Shown here: positions 51,163 through 59,707 of the stretch, piece by piece
Numbering within the stretch: position 1 is the first letter of the stretch
Layout: every line of letters starts with the position of its first letter
NCBI RefSeq assembly: GCF_020329485.1
Contig: NZ_JAGKJI010000020.1
Span: forward strand, 54,790 to 118,789
DNA: 64,000 nt
Source of the DNA: Bradyrhizobium cenepequi
GTDB lineage: Bacteria > Pseudomonadota > Alphaproteobacteria > Rhizobiales > Xanthobacteraceae
Direction of reading: 5' to 3'
Translations under genes and position numbers: made by a program
The notes under the pieces: model-generated
The model's database searches: none
What the model was told of the DNA's origin: nothing
What the model saw: the letters and a program-made list of their open reading frames with translations, nothing else

Positions 51163-52053
51163 TCAGGCCGCGATGACCTGATCGTCCTTGTCGAGGCAGG
51201 CGACAAAACTCTGCAGCGCGCTATATTGATGAGCGGTGCGGCGCTGGATGAATATGGTGTCGACGCGCGCATAGGACGGGTCGAGCGTGTGTATGCTGAC
51301 GCTGGCATGCAACGCGTTGCGCTCGACGACCGCGCGCGGCAACAGTGTGACACCCATGTCGGCGGCGACGCAGCCGACCATGCCGTCGAGCGTGCCGAGC
51401 TCGAAGCGTGCGGCCGACGGCCAGCCCAAATCGGTGAAGATCTGCTCGAGCCGCTGGCGATAGGTGCAGCCGGTGCGGAAGACCAGCGCGGTCGGTCCGG
51501 ATTTCGATGTGCCCGCGCGCAGGGCGGCGAGGTTGGCCCAGCGGCGCGCGGTGACCAGCACCAGCTCTTCGCGGAAGGCGGAGGTGGCGCTGAGTTCGGC
51601 GTGGTCGATCGGGCCGGCCACGAAGGCGCCGTCCAGCGTGCCATCGAGCACGGCTGTGACAAGATCGGCCGTGGTCGCGGTCTTCAGCGTCAGCCGCACC
51701 GCCGGAAAGCGGCGATGGAATTCGGCGAGCAGCACCGGGAGCCGGACGGCGGCCGTCGTCTCCATCGAGCCGATCGCGAGCGGTCCCTTCGGCTCGCCAT
51801 CATCGCGCGCGGCCAGCATCGCTTCGCGCGAGAGTGCGGCCATTCGTTGTGCGTAAGGGAGCAGGCGTCGCCCGGCGCCCGTCAATGTCATGCCGCGGCT
51901 GTGCCGGTCGAACAGCGCGGTGCCGATCTCGGCCTCGAGCGCCTTGATGCGCTGAGTGACGTTGGACTGCACGGTGTGCAGCTCGTCGGCGGCGCGGGTG
52001 ATGCCGCCGAGACGGGCGACCGTTGCAAAGGTCTGGAGATCGGTCAGTTCCAT
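51163..52053 (-). CDS. LysR-family transcriptional regulator
   Basis: The 296-residue regulator has the standard N-terminal winged helix: LQTFATVARLGGITRAADELHTVQSNVTQRIKALEAEIG in segments. A LysR substrate domain follows (GSMETTAAVRLPVLLAEFHRRFP). It is divergent from the nitronate-monooxygenase gene, about 160 bases apart, and probably regulates it. The effector is unknown. No T-N11-A box was confidently placed. Confidence 0.92.
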   Translation of the reverse strand: MELTDLQTFATVARLGGITRAADELHTVQSNVTQRIKALEAEIGTALFDRHSRGMTLTGAGRRLLPYAQRMAALSREAMLAARDDGEPKGPLAIGSMETTAAVRLPVLLAEFHRRFPAVRLTLKTATTADLVTAVLDGTLDGAFVAGPIDHAELSATSAFREELVLVTARRWANLAALRAGTSKSGPTALVFRTGCTYRQRLEQIFTDLGWPSAARFELGTLDGMVGCVAADMGVTLLPRAVVERNALHASVSIHTLDPSYARVDTIFIQRRTAHQYSALQSFVACLDKDDQVIAA

Positions 52054-52211
52054 GGCCGCGGCCCGCGTTTCATTATTGAGATGGCAGTGTTCTCTGGTAT
52101 TCGTTTTTCGAGAATGCTAGTTCGATCTAGTCTCGCCGTCCAGATTTTCGGGATGACGATGACGCGGTATTGACCGGGCCGAGCATCGATCCCTCAAAGG
52201 AGAGACAAACC

Positions 52212-53288
52212 GTGTGGCCGGACCGCCGAATTATCGACCTGTTCAAAATCGAGTTTCCGATCGTGCTGGCACCGATGGCTGGTGTGATGGACGCAGACCT
52301 TGTGATCGCGGCCGCGCAAGGCGGCGCGCTCGGCTCGCTGCCCTGCGCGATGCTCACGGCGGAGAAGGCGCGCGAGCAGGTCAACATCATCCGCCAGCGC
52401 GTCTCCGCGCCGACCAACATGAATTTCTTCTGCCACCAGCCGGACAATGTGGATCCGCAGCGCGAGGCGCGCTGGAAGGCGCGGCTTGCGGCTTACTACA
52501 AAGAGCTTGGGCTCGATCCCGCGGCGCCCGTCAACGCTGCCAACCGCGCGCCGTTCGATGACGCGATGTGCGAAGTGGTGGAGGAATTGAAGCCGGAAGT
52601 CGTCAGCTTCCATTTTGGCCTGCCGGAGGAGCGGCTGCTCAGGCGTGTCCGGGGCGCTGGCGCGATCGTGATGTCGTCGGCAACCATCGTGAAGGAGGCG
52701 GTCTGGCTCGAGGAGCGCGGCGCCGATGTCATCATCGCGCAGGGTGCGGAGGCGGGCGGCCATCGCGGCATGTTCTTAGCCGACAATATTGCCGAGCAGC
52801 CCGGCCTCTTCGCGCTGGTGCCGCAGGTTGTTGACGCGGTGAAGGTGCCGGTGATCGCGGCTGGCGGCATTGCGGACGGGCGCGGGATCGCGGCGGCGTT
52901 CGCGCTGGGCGCCTCGGGCGTGCAGGTCGGCAGTGCCTATCTGCGTTGCCCGGAATCCAAAGTGAGCCCGCTGGCGCGTGCCGCGCTGGCGCAGGCGGGG
53001 GACGATTCCACCGTGATCACCAATGTGATGACAGGGCGGCCGGCCCGTGGGATCGCCAACCGCGTGATGTCCGAGATCGGGCCAATCTCGCCGGACGCGC
53101 CGGCCTTTCCGCATGCCGCAACCGCACTGGCGCCGCTGAAGGCGGCTGCCGAAAAGCTCGGCAGGGTCGATTTCACCAATCTGTGGGCCGGGCAGGCGCT
53201 GGCACTCGGCCGCGAACTGCCGGCGGCCGAGTTGACGCGGGCGTTGGCCAGCGAAGCACTGGCGCGGATGGGCGCCTTGGGCAGCTAG
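52212..53288 (+). CDS. Nitronate monooxygenase-like NAD(P)H-flavin oxidoreductase
   Basis: The 358-residue FMN protein matches the NMO/2-nitropropane-dioxygenase family: IEFPIVLAPMAGVMDADLV at the barrel start, FHFGLPEERLL, IIAQGAEAGGHRG (the Gly-rich FMN-phosphate motif with the His), and VIAAGGIADGRGIAAAFALGASGVQVGSAYL. It oxidises alkyl nitronates to carbonyls and nitrite, or works as an ene-reductase in some members. I use the GTG at 52212 because AAAGGAGAG lies 7-14 bases upstream; a TTG at 52170 is less likely. The divergent LysR gene likely controls it. Confidence 0.9.
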   Translation: MWPDRRIIDLFKIEFPIVLAPMAGVMDADLVIAAAQGGALGSLPCAMLTAEKAREQVNIIRQRVSAPTNMNFFCHQPDNVDPQREARWKARLAAYYKELGLDPAAPVNAANRAPFDDAMCEVVEELKPEVVSFHFGLPEERLLRRVRGAGAIVMSSATIVKEAVWLEERGADVIIAQGAEAGGHRGMFLADNIAEQPGLFALVPQVVDAVKVPVIAAGGIADGRGIAAAFALGASGVQVGSAYLRCPESKVSPLARAALAQAGDDSTVITNVMTGRPARGIANRVMSEIGPISPDAPAFPHAATALAPLKAAAEKLGRVDFTNLWAGQALALGRELPAAELTRALASEALARMGALGS

Positions 53289-53294
53289 CGTCTA

Positions 53295-53418
53295 CACCTC
53301 TCCCCAGCGGGGAGAGGTCGATTTGCGCAGCAAATCGGGTGAGGGCGCCGCAGCTCTATCGAGGGACCATAACCCCTCACCCGGCGCTGTGCGCCGACCT
53401 CTCCCTTCGGGAGAGGTG
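53295..53418. repeat. Palindromic repeat (CACCTCTCCC family, copy 2)
   Basis: CACCTCTCCCC at the left and GGGAGAGGTG at the right are complementary. The inner GCTCTATCGAGGGACC-TAACCCCTCACCC is shared with the copy at 39234-39370. It follows the nitronate monooxygenase gene and precedes gatC. Confidence 0.85.
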
Positions 53419-53494
53419 AAGGGCAGCGGGTTGCGGCGCAAAACCGGCGTCTGCTATACGGCGGGCTGATCTTGCTGCCCAAAGGCTATATATA

Positions 53495-53782
53495 ATGTCA
53501 GTCGACGCCACGACCGTCCGCCGCATCGCGCATCTTGCGCGGATCGCGGTCTCCGAGGCTGAAGTTCCCCATCTGCAGGGCGAGCTCAACGCGATGCTCG
53601 CCTTCGTCGAGCAGCTTTCGGAGGTGAATGTCGAGGGTGTCGAACCGATGACCTCTGTCACGCCGATGGAGATGAAGAAGCGCGCCGATGTGGTCAATGA
53701 CGGCGAGATTGCCGATGATATCGTCCGCAATGCGCCGGCCACGGAGAATCACTTCTTCCTGGTGCCGAAGGTCGTCGAATAA
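53495..53782 (+). CDS. gatC: Asp-tRNA(Asn)/Glu-tRNA(Gln) amidotransferase subunit C
   Basis: The 95-residue GatC wraps around GatA and helps it dock GatB. The N-terminal helix (VRRIAHLARIAVSEAEVPHLQGELNAMLAFVEQL in segments) and the ending VNVEGVEPMTSVTPMEMKKRAD are typical. The closing NHFFLVPKVVE fits the GatA-binding tail. It begins the gatC-gatA transcript: a small unknown gene and then gatA follow closely. Confidence 0.93.
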   Translation: MSVDATTVRRIAHLARIAVSEAEVPHLQGELNAMLAFVEQLSEVNVEGVEPMTSVTPMEMKKRADVVNDGEIADDIVRNAPATENHFFLVPKVVE

Positions 53783-53806
53783 CCACTTTCACTTGCGGGA
53801 AGTCCG

Positions 53807-54019
53807 ATGTGTCTGCTCTGCGACGATGAAAAGGCCTATCAGGCCTACATGAACTATCTCGACGCGATGGAGCGGCAAGGCAAGGCTGCCGATCCGAATG
53901 CGGTGATGCAAACCGTGCTCGATCAGCTCGAGGCCGCCGACAAGGCGCGCGCCAAAAAGGACGATCCCGCCGACGACAAGACCCTGTCTCCATTCTTCTG
54001 TAGCCCGATCAATAAATGA
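53807..54019 (+). CDS. 70-residue cysteine-pair protein between gatC and gatA
   Basis: The protein starts MCLLCDDEKAYQAYM, with a CxxC at residues 2-5. A helical middle (NYLDAMERQGKA, MQTVLDQLEAADKARAKKD) follows and it ends LSPFFCSPINK with a further Cys. I do not recognise the family. Its ATG lies 24 bases after gatC, with GCGGGAAGTCC upstream, and its TGA overlaps the gatA ATG by 4 bases. That coupling makes it a credible gene, and one likely expressed at the level of gatA. Three Cys could bind zinc or iron, but that is speculation. Confidence 0.75.
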   Translation: MCLLCDDEKAYQAYMNYLDAMERQGKAADPNAVMQTVLDQLEAADKARAKKDDPADDKTLSPFFCSPINK

Positions 54020-55491
54020 CCGATTTGACATCGCTGACGATCGCCGAGGCTAGAGCTGGCCTGGCGAACAAGTCCTTCACCGCGCGCGAGCTCACCGATG
54101 CGCATCTTGCCGCCATCGAAGCGGCGCGGGTGCTCAACGCCTATGTGCTGGAGACGCCGGACCGCGCGCGCGAAATGGCTAAGGCAGCCGACGAGCAGAT
54201 CGGCAAAGGCGAGGGCGGTCCGCTCGCCGGCATCCCACTCGGCATCAAGGACCTGTTCGCGACGCGCGATATCCGCACCACCGCCTGCTCGAAGATCCTC
54301 GGCAATTTCGTGCCGCCCTACGAATCGACCGTGACCTCGCAGCTCTGGCGCGACGGCGCGATCCTGCTCGGCAAGCTCAACAATGACGAGTTCGCCATGG
54401 GCTCGTCGAACGAGACCTCGTGCTTCGGCCCGGTGGTCAATCCGTGGCGGCGCGAGGGCTCCAACACGCATCTGGTGCCCGGCGGCTCCTCGGGCGGCTC
54501 GGCGTCCGCCGTCGCCGCATTGCTCTGCATGGGCGCGACCGCGACCGATACCGGCGGCTCGATCCGCCAGCCCGCTGCGTTCACCGCGACTGTCGGCGTG
54601 AAGCCGACCTACGGCCGCTGCTCGCGCTGGGGCATCGTCGCGTTCGCGTCCTCGCTCGACCAGGCCGGTCCCATCGCGCGCACGGTGCGCGATTCCGCGA
54701 TCCTGATGCGCTCGATGGCGGGGCATGATCCCAAGGACACCACGTCGGTCGATATCGGCGTGCCCGACTATGAGGCCGCGATCGGCAAGTCGGTGAAGGG
54801 GATGAAGATTGGCTTCCCCAAGGAGTATCGCCTCGACGGCATGCCGGCCGAGATCGAAAAGCTCTGGAGTGAAGGTGCGGCATGGTTGAAGGCCGCAGGC
54901 GCCGAACTGGTGGACGTGTCGCTGCCGCACACCAAATACGCGCTGCCGGCGTACTATATCGTGGCGCCGGCGGAAGCGTCGTCGAATCTGGCGCGCTACG
55001 ACGGCGTCCGCTACGGCTTGCGCGTGCCCGGCCGCAGTATCGGCGAGATGTACGAAAGCACCCGCGCCGGAGGATTTGGCGACGAGGTGCGCCGCCGCGT
55101 CATGATCGGCACCTACGTGCTTTCGGCCGGCTATTACGACGCCTACTACCTGCGGGCGCAGAAGGTGCGCACGCTGATCAAGAAGGACTTCGAGGACTGC
55201 TTCGCCAAAGGCGTGAATGCGATCCTGACGCCAGCAACACCGTCGGCGGCGTTCGGCGTTGGCGAGAAGGGCGGGGCCGATCCGGTCGAGATGTATCTCA
55301 ACGACATTTTCACAGTGACCGTGAACATGGCGGGTCTGCCCGGCATCGCGGTCCCCGCCGGCAAGGATGCGCAGGGCCTGCCGCTCGGCTTGCAGCTGAT
55401 CGGGCGGCCCTTCGATGAAGAGACGCTGTTCTCGCTTGGCAAAGTGATCGAGCAGGCGGCCGGACGCTTCACGCCGCCGAGGTGGTGGTGA
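54016..55491 (+). CDS. gatA: Asp-tRNA(Asn)/Glu-tRNA(Gln) amidotransferase subunit A
   Basis: The 491-residue amidase liberates ammonia from glutamine or asparagine for transamidation by GatB. The amidase signature holds the catalytic Lys in GIPLGIKDLF (about residue 80) and the cis-Ser/Ser pair in PGGSSGGSASAVAA (about 155-170). GRCSRWGIVAFASSLDQAGP and the later TPATPSAAFG region complete the fold. It overlaps the upstream CxxC gene (ATGA) and is followed 1 base later by a 92-residue gene. Confidence 0.96.
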   Translation: MTDLTSLTIAEARAGLANKSFTARELTDAHLAAIEAARVLNAYVLETPDRAREMAKAADEQIGKGEGGPLAGIPLGIKDLFATRDIRTTACSKILGNFVPPYESTVTSQLWRDGAILLGKLNNDEFAMGSSNETSCFGPVVNPWRREGSNTHLVPGGSSGGSASAVAALLCMGATATDTGGSIRQPAAFTATVGVKPTYGRCSRWGIVAFASSLDQAGPIARTVRDSAILMRSMAGHDPKDTTSVDIGVPDYEAAIGKSVKGMKIGFPKEYRLDGMPAEIEKLWSEGAAWLKAAGAELVDVSLPHTKYALPAYYIVAPAEASSNLARYDGVRYGLRVPGRSIGEMYESTRAGGFGDEVRRRVMIGTYVLSAGYYDAYYLRAQKVRTLIKKDFEDCFAKGVNAILTPATPSAAFGVGEKGGADPVEMYLNDIFTVTVNMAGLPGIAVPAGKDAQGLPLGLQLIGRPFDEETLFSLGKVIEQAAGRFTPPRWW

Positions 55492-55492
55492 G

Positions 55493-55771
55493 ATGGCGGA
55501 TTTCCGCGCCAGCCTCAAAGACGCCGCGCCGGAGCCTTCGCTGTCGCCGCCGCTGGCAGCGCTGTGGTGGGCGGCGAAAGGCGATTGGGACAAGGCGCAC
55601 CGTATCGTGCAGGACGAAGGCACGGCCGAAGCCGCCTGGGTGCATGCCTATCTGCACCGCGTCGAAGGCGATCTTGGCAATGCCGGCTATTGGTATCGCC
55701 AGGCGGGCCAGCCGGTAGCCAAGGACGCCCTCGATGCCGAATGGGAGCGGATCGTCTCCGCGCTGCTCTAG
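55493..55771 (+). CDS. 92-residue tetratricopeptide-like hypothetical protein
   Basis: The ATG lies 1 base after the gatA stop, so the gene is translationally coupled. The protein carries PPLAALWWAAKGDWDKAHRIVQ, HAYLHRVEGDLGNAGYWYRQAG, and an EWERIVSALL end, which look like two TPR/Sel1-like helical hairpins. Trp and Tyr are unusually frequent. No function is known to me. Its fixed position after gatA suggests a role near the amidotransferase or simple operon sharing. Confidence 0.75.
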   Translation: MADFRASLKDAAPEPSLSPPLAALWWAAKGDWDKAHRIVQDEGTAEAAWVHAYLHRVEGDLGNAGYWYRQAGQPVAKDALDAEWERIVSALL

Positions 55772-55793
55772 ATATTCTTGTTTTGATGCGTTT

Positions 55794-55824
55794 TCTGCGC
55801 AGATAAGTCTACGCAATCTGCGTA
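55794..55824. promoter_or_regulatory. Cluster of dyads upstream of patatin lipoprotein gene
   Basis: TCTGCGCAGA (55794-55803) is a perfect palindrome and TACGCA-ATC-TGCGTA (55810-55824) is an exact 6-3-6 dyad, separated by six bases. They lie in the 276-base gap after the 92-residue gene, about 220 bases before the patatin start. An operator or a terminator end is possible; the stem lacks a T-run. Confidence 0.35.
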
Positions 55825-56047
55825 AACTTGATTGCTATGCGAACCGGTGTCGACTTCGCTCGAAAACGCTCTGATCTCTCCAAGTTGTGAAGGCGTTCGT
55901 GGTTCATTTTGACGCGGTTTCTTTACCTGACCGCGGTTCAATTCGCCCAGATGGACATTGGCCCGTCTGTGCGCGCCACGCGGGCGCCCAGATTGCCCGC
56001 GATAGGCTTAAGCGGACGCGTGGCGGGGCTGCGGCAAGAGAGAGTTT

Positions 56048-57445
56048 GTGGGTAGATCGGGTATAGGGGCGTGGCTGTCGACGACGCTGACGGCCATTTT
56101 CGCGGTCGGGCTTGCCGGATGCGCAACCGTCTACAACCTGCCGAGCAACGTGCCCCTTGCCGAAGCACGCGCCGACAGCAATGTCGGGCATGACGTCCCA
56201 AGCTATGACGATGACGTTCTGGTCGCACTGTCCTTCTCCGGCGGCGGCACGCGCGCGGCGGCCTTCTCGTTCGGCGTGCTGAAGGAGCTTGACCGCTCTC
56301 ACGGCGGCTCGGGCCAGGCGAAAACGCTGCTCGACCGCGTCGACTTCGTCTCCGGCGTATCAGGCGGCTCGATCACCGCCGCCTATTTCGGTCTGAAGAA
56401 GCGCGCCGCGCTTGACGATTTTCGCGAGCGCTTCCTGCTGCGCAATGCGGAAGAGGGGCTGAAGACCCAGGTCTCGCTCGGCAATATCGGTCGCGCGCTC
56501 GCCGGCGGCGTCAACAACAGCCAGCTCACCGAGTGGCTGGACCAGAATCTGTTCGACGGCGCGCGGTTCGATGCGCTGCGTGAGGACAGGCGGCCGAAGG
56601 TCTGGATCAACGCCTCCGATATCTATAACCGCACGCCCTTCGTGTTCGGAAAGACCTCCTTCGACGCGCTGTGCAGCGATATCCGCTCCTACCGTGTGTC
56701 CGAAGCGGTTGCCGCATCGGCCGCGGTACCGCTGGCGTTCGCGCCGATCGTGCTGGAGACCTATCCCGGCGGCTGCTCGAAGCCGCTGCCGGCCTGGCTC
56801 GAACGCGTGCGGCGCGATCCGAACGCGCAGCCATTGCTGCGCTCGTTTGCGGAGGCCAATGCACACTACCGCGACGGCTCCATGCGCTACGTGAAGCTGC
56901 TGGACGGCGGGCTCGTCGACAATTTCGGCCTGTCCGGTCTCAGCATCGGCCTGCTGGCGGCGGAGCGGCCGTACGAACCGTTGACCGAGCAGCAGGCGGT
57001 GAAGCTGAGACGGATCCTGTTCATGGTTGTTGATGCCGGGCGCGGCATCTCCGGCGATTTCGCGCAGCGCATCGAAGGCCCGAGCGGGGTGGAGCTGGTC
57101 GCGGCGGCGGCCGATACCGCGATCGATTCCAGCGTGCGGTCGAGCTACGCGGCATTCTCGGCGCTTGCCACCGAATGGTCGGGCAAGCTGAAGCGGTGGC
57201 GGTGCGGCCTGTCGGCGGCGGAGCGCGCCCGGCTTGGCGCGGGCGGGAACTGGCAATGCGGTGACGTCCACTTCTATATCGAGCGCCTCGGCTTCGACCA
57301 GTTGGGCGAGGAGCGCGCGGGCATCCTGAACGCCATCCCGACACGGTTCGCATTGCCGCCGCAGCAGGTCGACCTGCTGATCGCGGGTGGCGCCGACGCG
57401 CTCCGCCTGAGCAAGTCCTACCAGGCGTTTCGACGCGGGCTTTGA
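56048..57445 (+). CDS. Patatin-like phospholipase lipoprotein
   Basis: The 465-residue protein has a lipoprotein signal with lipobox LAGC (Cys25) and a patatin domain. The GGG oxyanion loop is LSFSGGGTRAAAF (about 61-73), the elbow is GVSGG (103-107; Ser105), and the catalytic Asp is in LLDGGLVDNFG (Asp286). It would act in the periplasm on phospholipids, anchored to a membrane. The start is a GTG at 56048, preceded by AAGAGAGAG. It lies between gatA and gatB. A cytoplasmic-type patatin occurs at 40539-41816. Confidence 0.87.
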   Translation: MGRSGIGAWLSTTLTAIFAVGLAGCATVYNLPSNVPLAEARADSNVGHDVPSYDDDVLVALSFSGGGTRAAAFSFGVLKELDRSHGGSGQAKTLLDRVDFVSGVSGGSITAAYFGLKKRAALDDFRERFLLRNAEEGLKTQVSLGNIGRALAGGVNNSQLTEWLDQNLFDGARFDALREDRRPKVWINASDIYNRTPFVFGKTSFDALCSDIRSYRVSEAVAASAAVPLAFAPIVLETYPGGCSKPLPAWLERVRRDPNAQPLLRSFAEANAHYRDGSMRYVKLLDGGLVDNFGLSGLSIGLLAAERPYEPLTEQQAVKLRRILFMVVDAGRGISGDFAQRIEGPSGVELVAAAADTAIDSSVRSSYAAFSALATEWSGKLKRWRCGLSAAERARLGAGGNWQCGDVHFYIERLGFDQLGEERAGILNAIPTRFALPPQQVDLLIAGGADALRLSKSYQAFRRGL

Positions 57446-57467
57446 CCGCTCAAGTCCCTTTGTTGAG

Positions 57468-57487
57468 CATGATCCTTTCGGATCATG
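57468..57487. repeat. Small palindromic repeat between patatin and gatB
   Basis: CATGATCC and GGATCATG form an 8-bp stem with a TTTC loop in the 121-base gap. The stem ends in G/C-rich sequence, so it is not a typical terminator; it looks like a short dispersed repeat. Confidence 0.6.
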
Positions 57488-57566
57488 TGCCCCGGCTTGA
57501 CTGGCGCGGTCCGTTGCGCGAAGCCGAAAGCCGCCCCAGATATCAGTTGTCCGGAAACCGAGACCA

Positions 57567-59051
57567 ATGAACGCACCTGTCACACCACACAAGCTCATCA
57601 AGGGCGCGACCGGCGACTGGGAGATGGTGATCGGCATGGAGATCCATGCCCAAGTCGTCTCCAATTCAAAGCTGTTCTCGGGCGCCTCGACCGCGTTTGG
57701 CGGCGAGCCGAACAGCCATGTCTCGCTGGTCGACGCGGCGATGCCGGGCATGCTGCCCGTGATCAACGAGGAATGCGTGCGGCAGGCGGTGCGCACCGGG
57801 CTCGGGCTGAATGCCAGGATCAACCTGCGTTCCGTGTTCGACCGCAAGAACTATTTCTATCCCGACCTGCCGCAGGGCTACCAGATCAGCCAGTACAAGT
57901 CGCCGATCGTGGGCGAGGGCGAGGTGATCGTCGAGCTCGAGGGCGGCAGGACCGCCACCGTTGGCATCGAGCGGCTGCATCTGGAGCAGGACCCCGCAAA
58001 AATGCTGCACGACCGGTCGCCCTCGATGTCCCTTGTCGATTTCAACCGCTGCGGCGTCGCACTGATGGAGATCGTCTCCAAGCCCGACATCCGTGATGCC
58101 GAGCAGGCCAAGGCCTATGTGACCAAGCTGCGCTCGATCCTGCGCTATCTCGGCACCTGCGACGGCGACATGGAGAAGGGCAATCTGCGCGCCGACGTCA
58201 ACGTCTCGGTGCGTCGGCCCGGTGGCCCGCTCGGCACCCGCTGCGAGATCAAGAACATGAACTCGATCAACTTCATCGGCCAGGCGATCGAGTATGAGGC
58301 GCGGCGCCAGATCGAGATCCTCGAGGAAGGCGGCACCATCGACCAGGAGACGCGACTGTTCGATCCGGGCAAGGGCGAAACGCGCTCGATGCGGTCCAAG
58401 GAAGAGGCGCACGACTATCGTTATTTTCCCGACCCCGACCTATTGCCGCTGGAGTTCAGCCAGGCGTTCGTCGACGAACTGAAGACGAAGCTTCCCGAAC
58501 TGCCGGACCAGAAGAAGGCGCGCTTCATCGCCGACTTGGCGCTGTCGCCCTATGACGCCGGCGTGCTGGTGGCCGAGCGCGAAAGCGCGGAGTTCTATGA
58601 GGCCGTGCTCGCCCGCCTCGCCGATCGCGCGCGCGACGGCAAGCTTGCGGCCAACTGGGTGATCAACGAATTGTTCGGGCGCCTCAACAAGGAAGGCCGG
58701 GACATTACGGGTTCGCCCGTTTCCTCCGAGCAGCTTGCCGCGATCGTCGACCTGATCGGCGAGGCGACGATTTCCGGCAAGATCGCCAAGGACCTGTTCG
58801 AGATCGTCTGGCAGGAGGGCGGCGATCCGCGCGCGCTTGTCGAAGCGCGCGGCATGAAGCAGGTCACTGACCTCAGTGCGATCGAGAAGGTGGTCGACGA
58901 CATCGTCGCCGCCAATCCAGACAAGGTCGCGCAGGCGAAAGCGAAGCCGCAGATGATCGGCTGGTTCGTCGGACAGGTGATGAAGTCGTCCGGCGGCAAG
59001 GCCAACCCGCAGGCCGTGAACGATCTCCTGAAGTCGAAGCTCGGCCTCTGA
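57567..59051 (+). CDS. gatB: Asp-tRNA(Asn)/Glu-tRNA(Gln) amidotransferase subunit B
   Basis: The 494-residue kinase/transamidase subunit has WEMVIGMEIHAQVVSNSKLFS near the start, the PDLPQGYQISQYKSP region, and CEIKNMNSINFIGQAIEYE. The C-terminal YqeY-like tail domain (about residue 350 onward, ending AVNDLLKSKLGL) binds the tRNA. It activates the mischarged Glu/Asp on tRNA and transfers ammonia from GatA. gatC and gatA lie upstream, separated by the patatin gene. Confidence 0.96.
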   Translation: MNAPVTPHKLIKGATGDWEMVIGMEIHAQVVSNSKLFSGASTAFGGEPNSHVSLVDAAMPGMLPVINEECVRQAVRTGLGLNARINLRSVFDRKNYFYPDLPQGYQISQYKSPIVGEGEVIVELEGGRTATVGIERLHLEQDPAKMLHDRSPSMSLVDFNRCGVALMEIVSKPDIRDAEQAKAYVTKLRSILRYLGTCDGDMEKGNLRADVNVSVRRPGGPLGTRCEIKNMNSINFIGQAIEYEARRQIEILEEGGTIDQETRLFDPGKGETRSMRSKEEAHDYRYFPDPDLLPLEFSQAFVDELKTKLPELPDQKKARFIADLALSPYDAGVLVAERESAEFYEAVLARLADRARDGKLAANWVINELFGRLNKEGRDITGSPVSSEQLAAIVDLIGEATISGKIAKDLFEIVWQEGGDPRALVEARGMKQVTDLSAIEKVVDDIVAANPDKVAQAKAKPQMIGWFVGQVMKSSGGKANPQAVNDLLKSKLGL

Positions 59052-59614
59052 CACCTCGCGCGCGGACGCCAACGGCATTGCAGCAGGCACTCTGCGCGAT
59101 GCGCGAAGGCGTCCGCGGCTGGCGCGCGGCGCCTTCAATCATCGGCTCGGGATCGTCCCTCCACCGAATCGGTCGACCGCGATTCGTCCGAAAAGGCCGT
59201 TTCGGCGGGTGGAGATGCCGCGAATGCGGCTTACCCACGAAATTTTTTTTGTGGCCGGAATTGGCCACTCAACGCCCGCGCGACGCGTTCTCGGCCGGCG
59301 TGACGAGTAGCGCCGACATCGCCGCGACTTCATACGCGAAGAAACGAGAATTCAAGAAAGGACTGTGGCACAGGCACTTTCTGCATTCGCGATGAGCGTC
59401 GATGTTGATCATTGCTGCATTTCTTGCATCAGCACGTGCGCGCCGCGTCGTGCTTGTGCTTGGCGCGCGCGCACTTTTCGCAGCCCGCAACATCAACACT
59501 TCCTTAAGCGGGACACTGTTTTTTTCGATGTGTTGGTGTATTCGGGATGCAGTGCATCTCGATTCCCGAGTGCACGCAGCGAAGTAAAGCCATCTCACGA
59601 TATTGGAGGGCAAC
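59052..59614. other. Long leader/intergenic region before lysine-rich gene
   Basis: About 560 bases with no recognisable domain on either strand. Small frames (for example 59365-59631, with two Cys-pairs) have no ribosome site. The stretch contains an unusual T-run (ATTTTTTTT at about 59239-59247). It may hold a promoter and long 5' leader for the following peptide gene. Confidence 0.4.
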
Positions 59615-59707
59615 ATGGCGAAGAAAGCTAAGAAGGCGAAGAAGGCGAAGAGCGCAGTGAAGAAGACTGCGAAGAAGACCAAGAAGGTCGCGAAGAAGAA
59701 GAAGTAA
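59615..59707 (+). CDS. 30-residue lysine/alanine-rich histone-H1-like peptide
   Basis: ATG 59615 to TAA 59707 encodes 30 residues, of which 17 are Lys and 7 are Ala, in KKAKKAKKAK, VKKTAKKTKK and AKKKK repeats. The composition resembles histone-H1 C-terminal or Hc1/KAK-type nucleoid proteins, which condense DNA or RNA. GGAGGG lies just upstream of the ATG at ideal spacing. Its codons are nearly all AAG for Lys, as in highly expressed genes. It is shorter than known AlgP/H1-like proteins, so it may be a dedicated micro-protein or a remnant of a longer one. It is not a domain I can name. Confidence 0.6.
   Translation: MAKKAKKAKKAKSAVKKTAKKTKKVAKKKK

Noticed and set aside
59365..59631. 88-codon frame with CC and CISC motifs ahead of the lysine-rich gene
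   Set aside because: No ribosome site, atypical composition, and it overlaps the strong site of the next gene.
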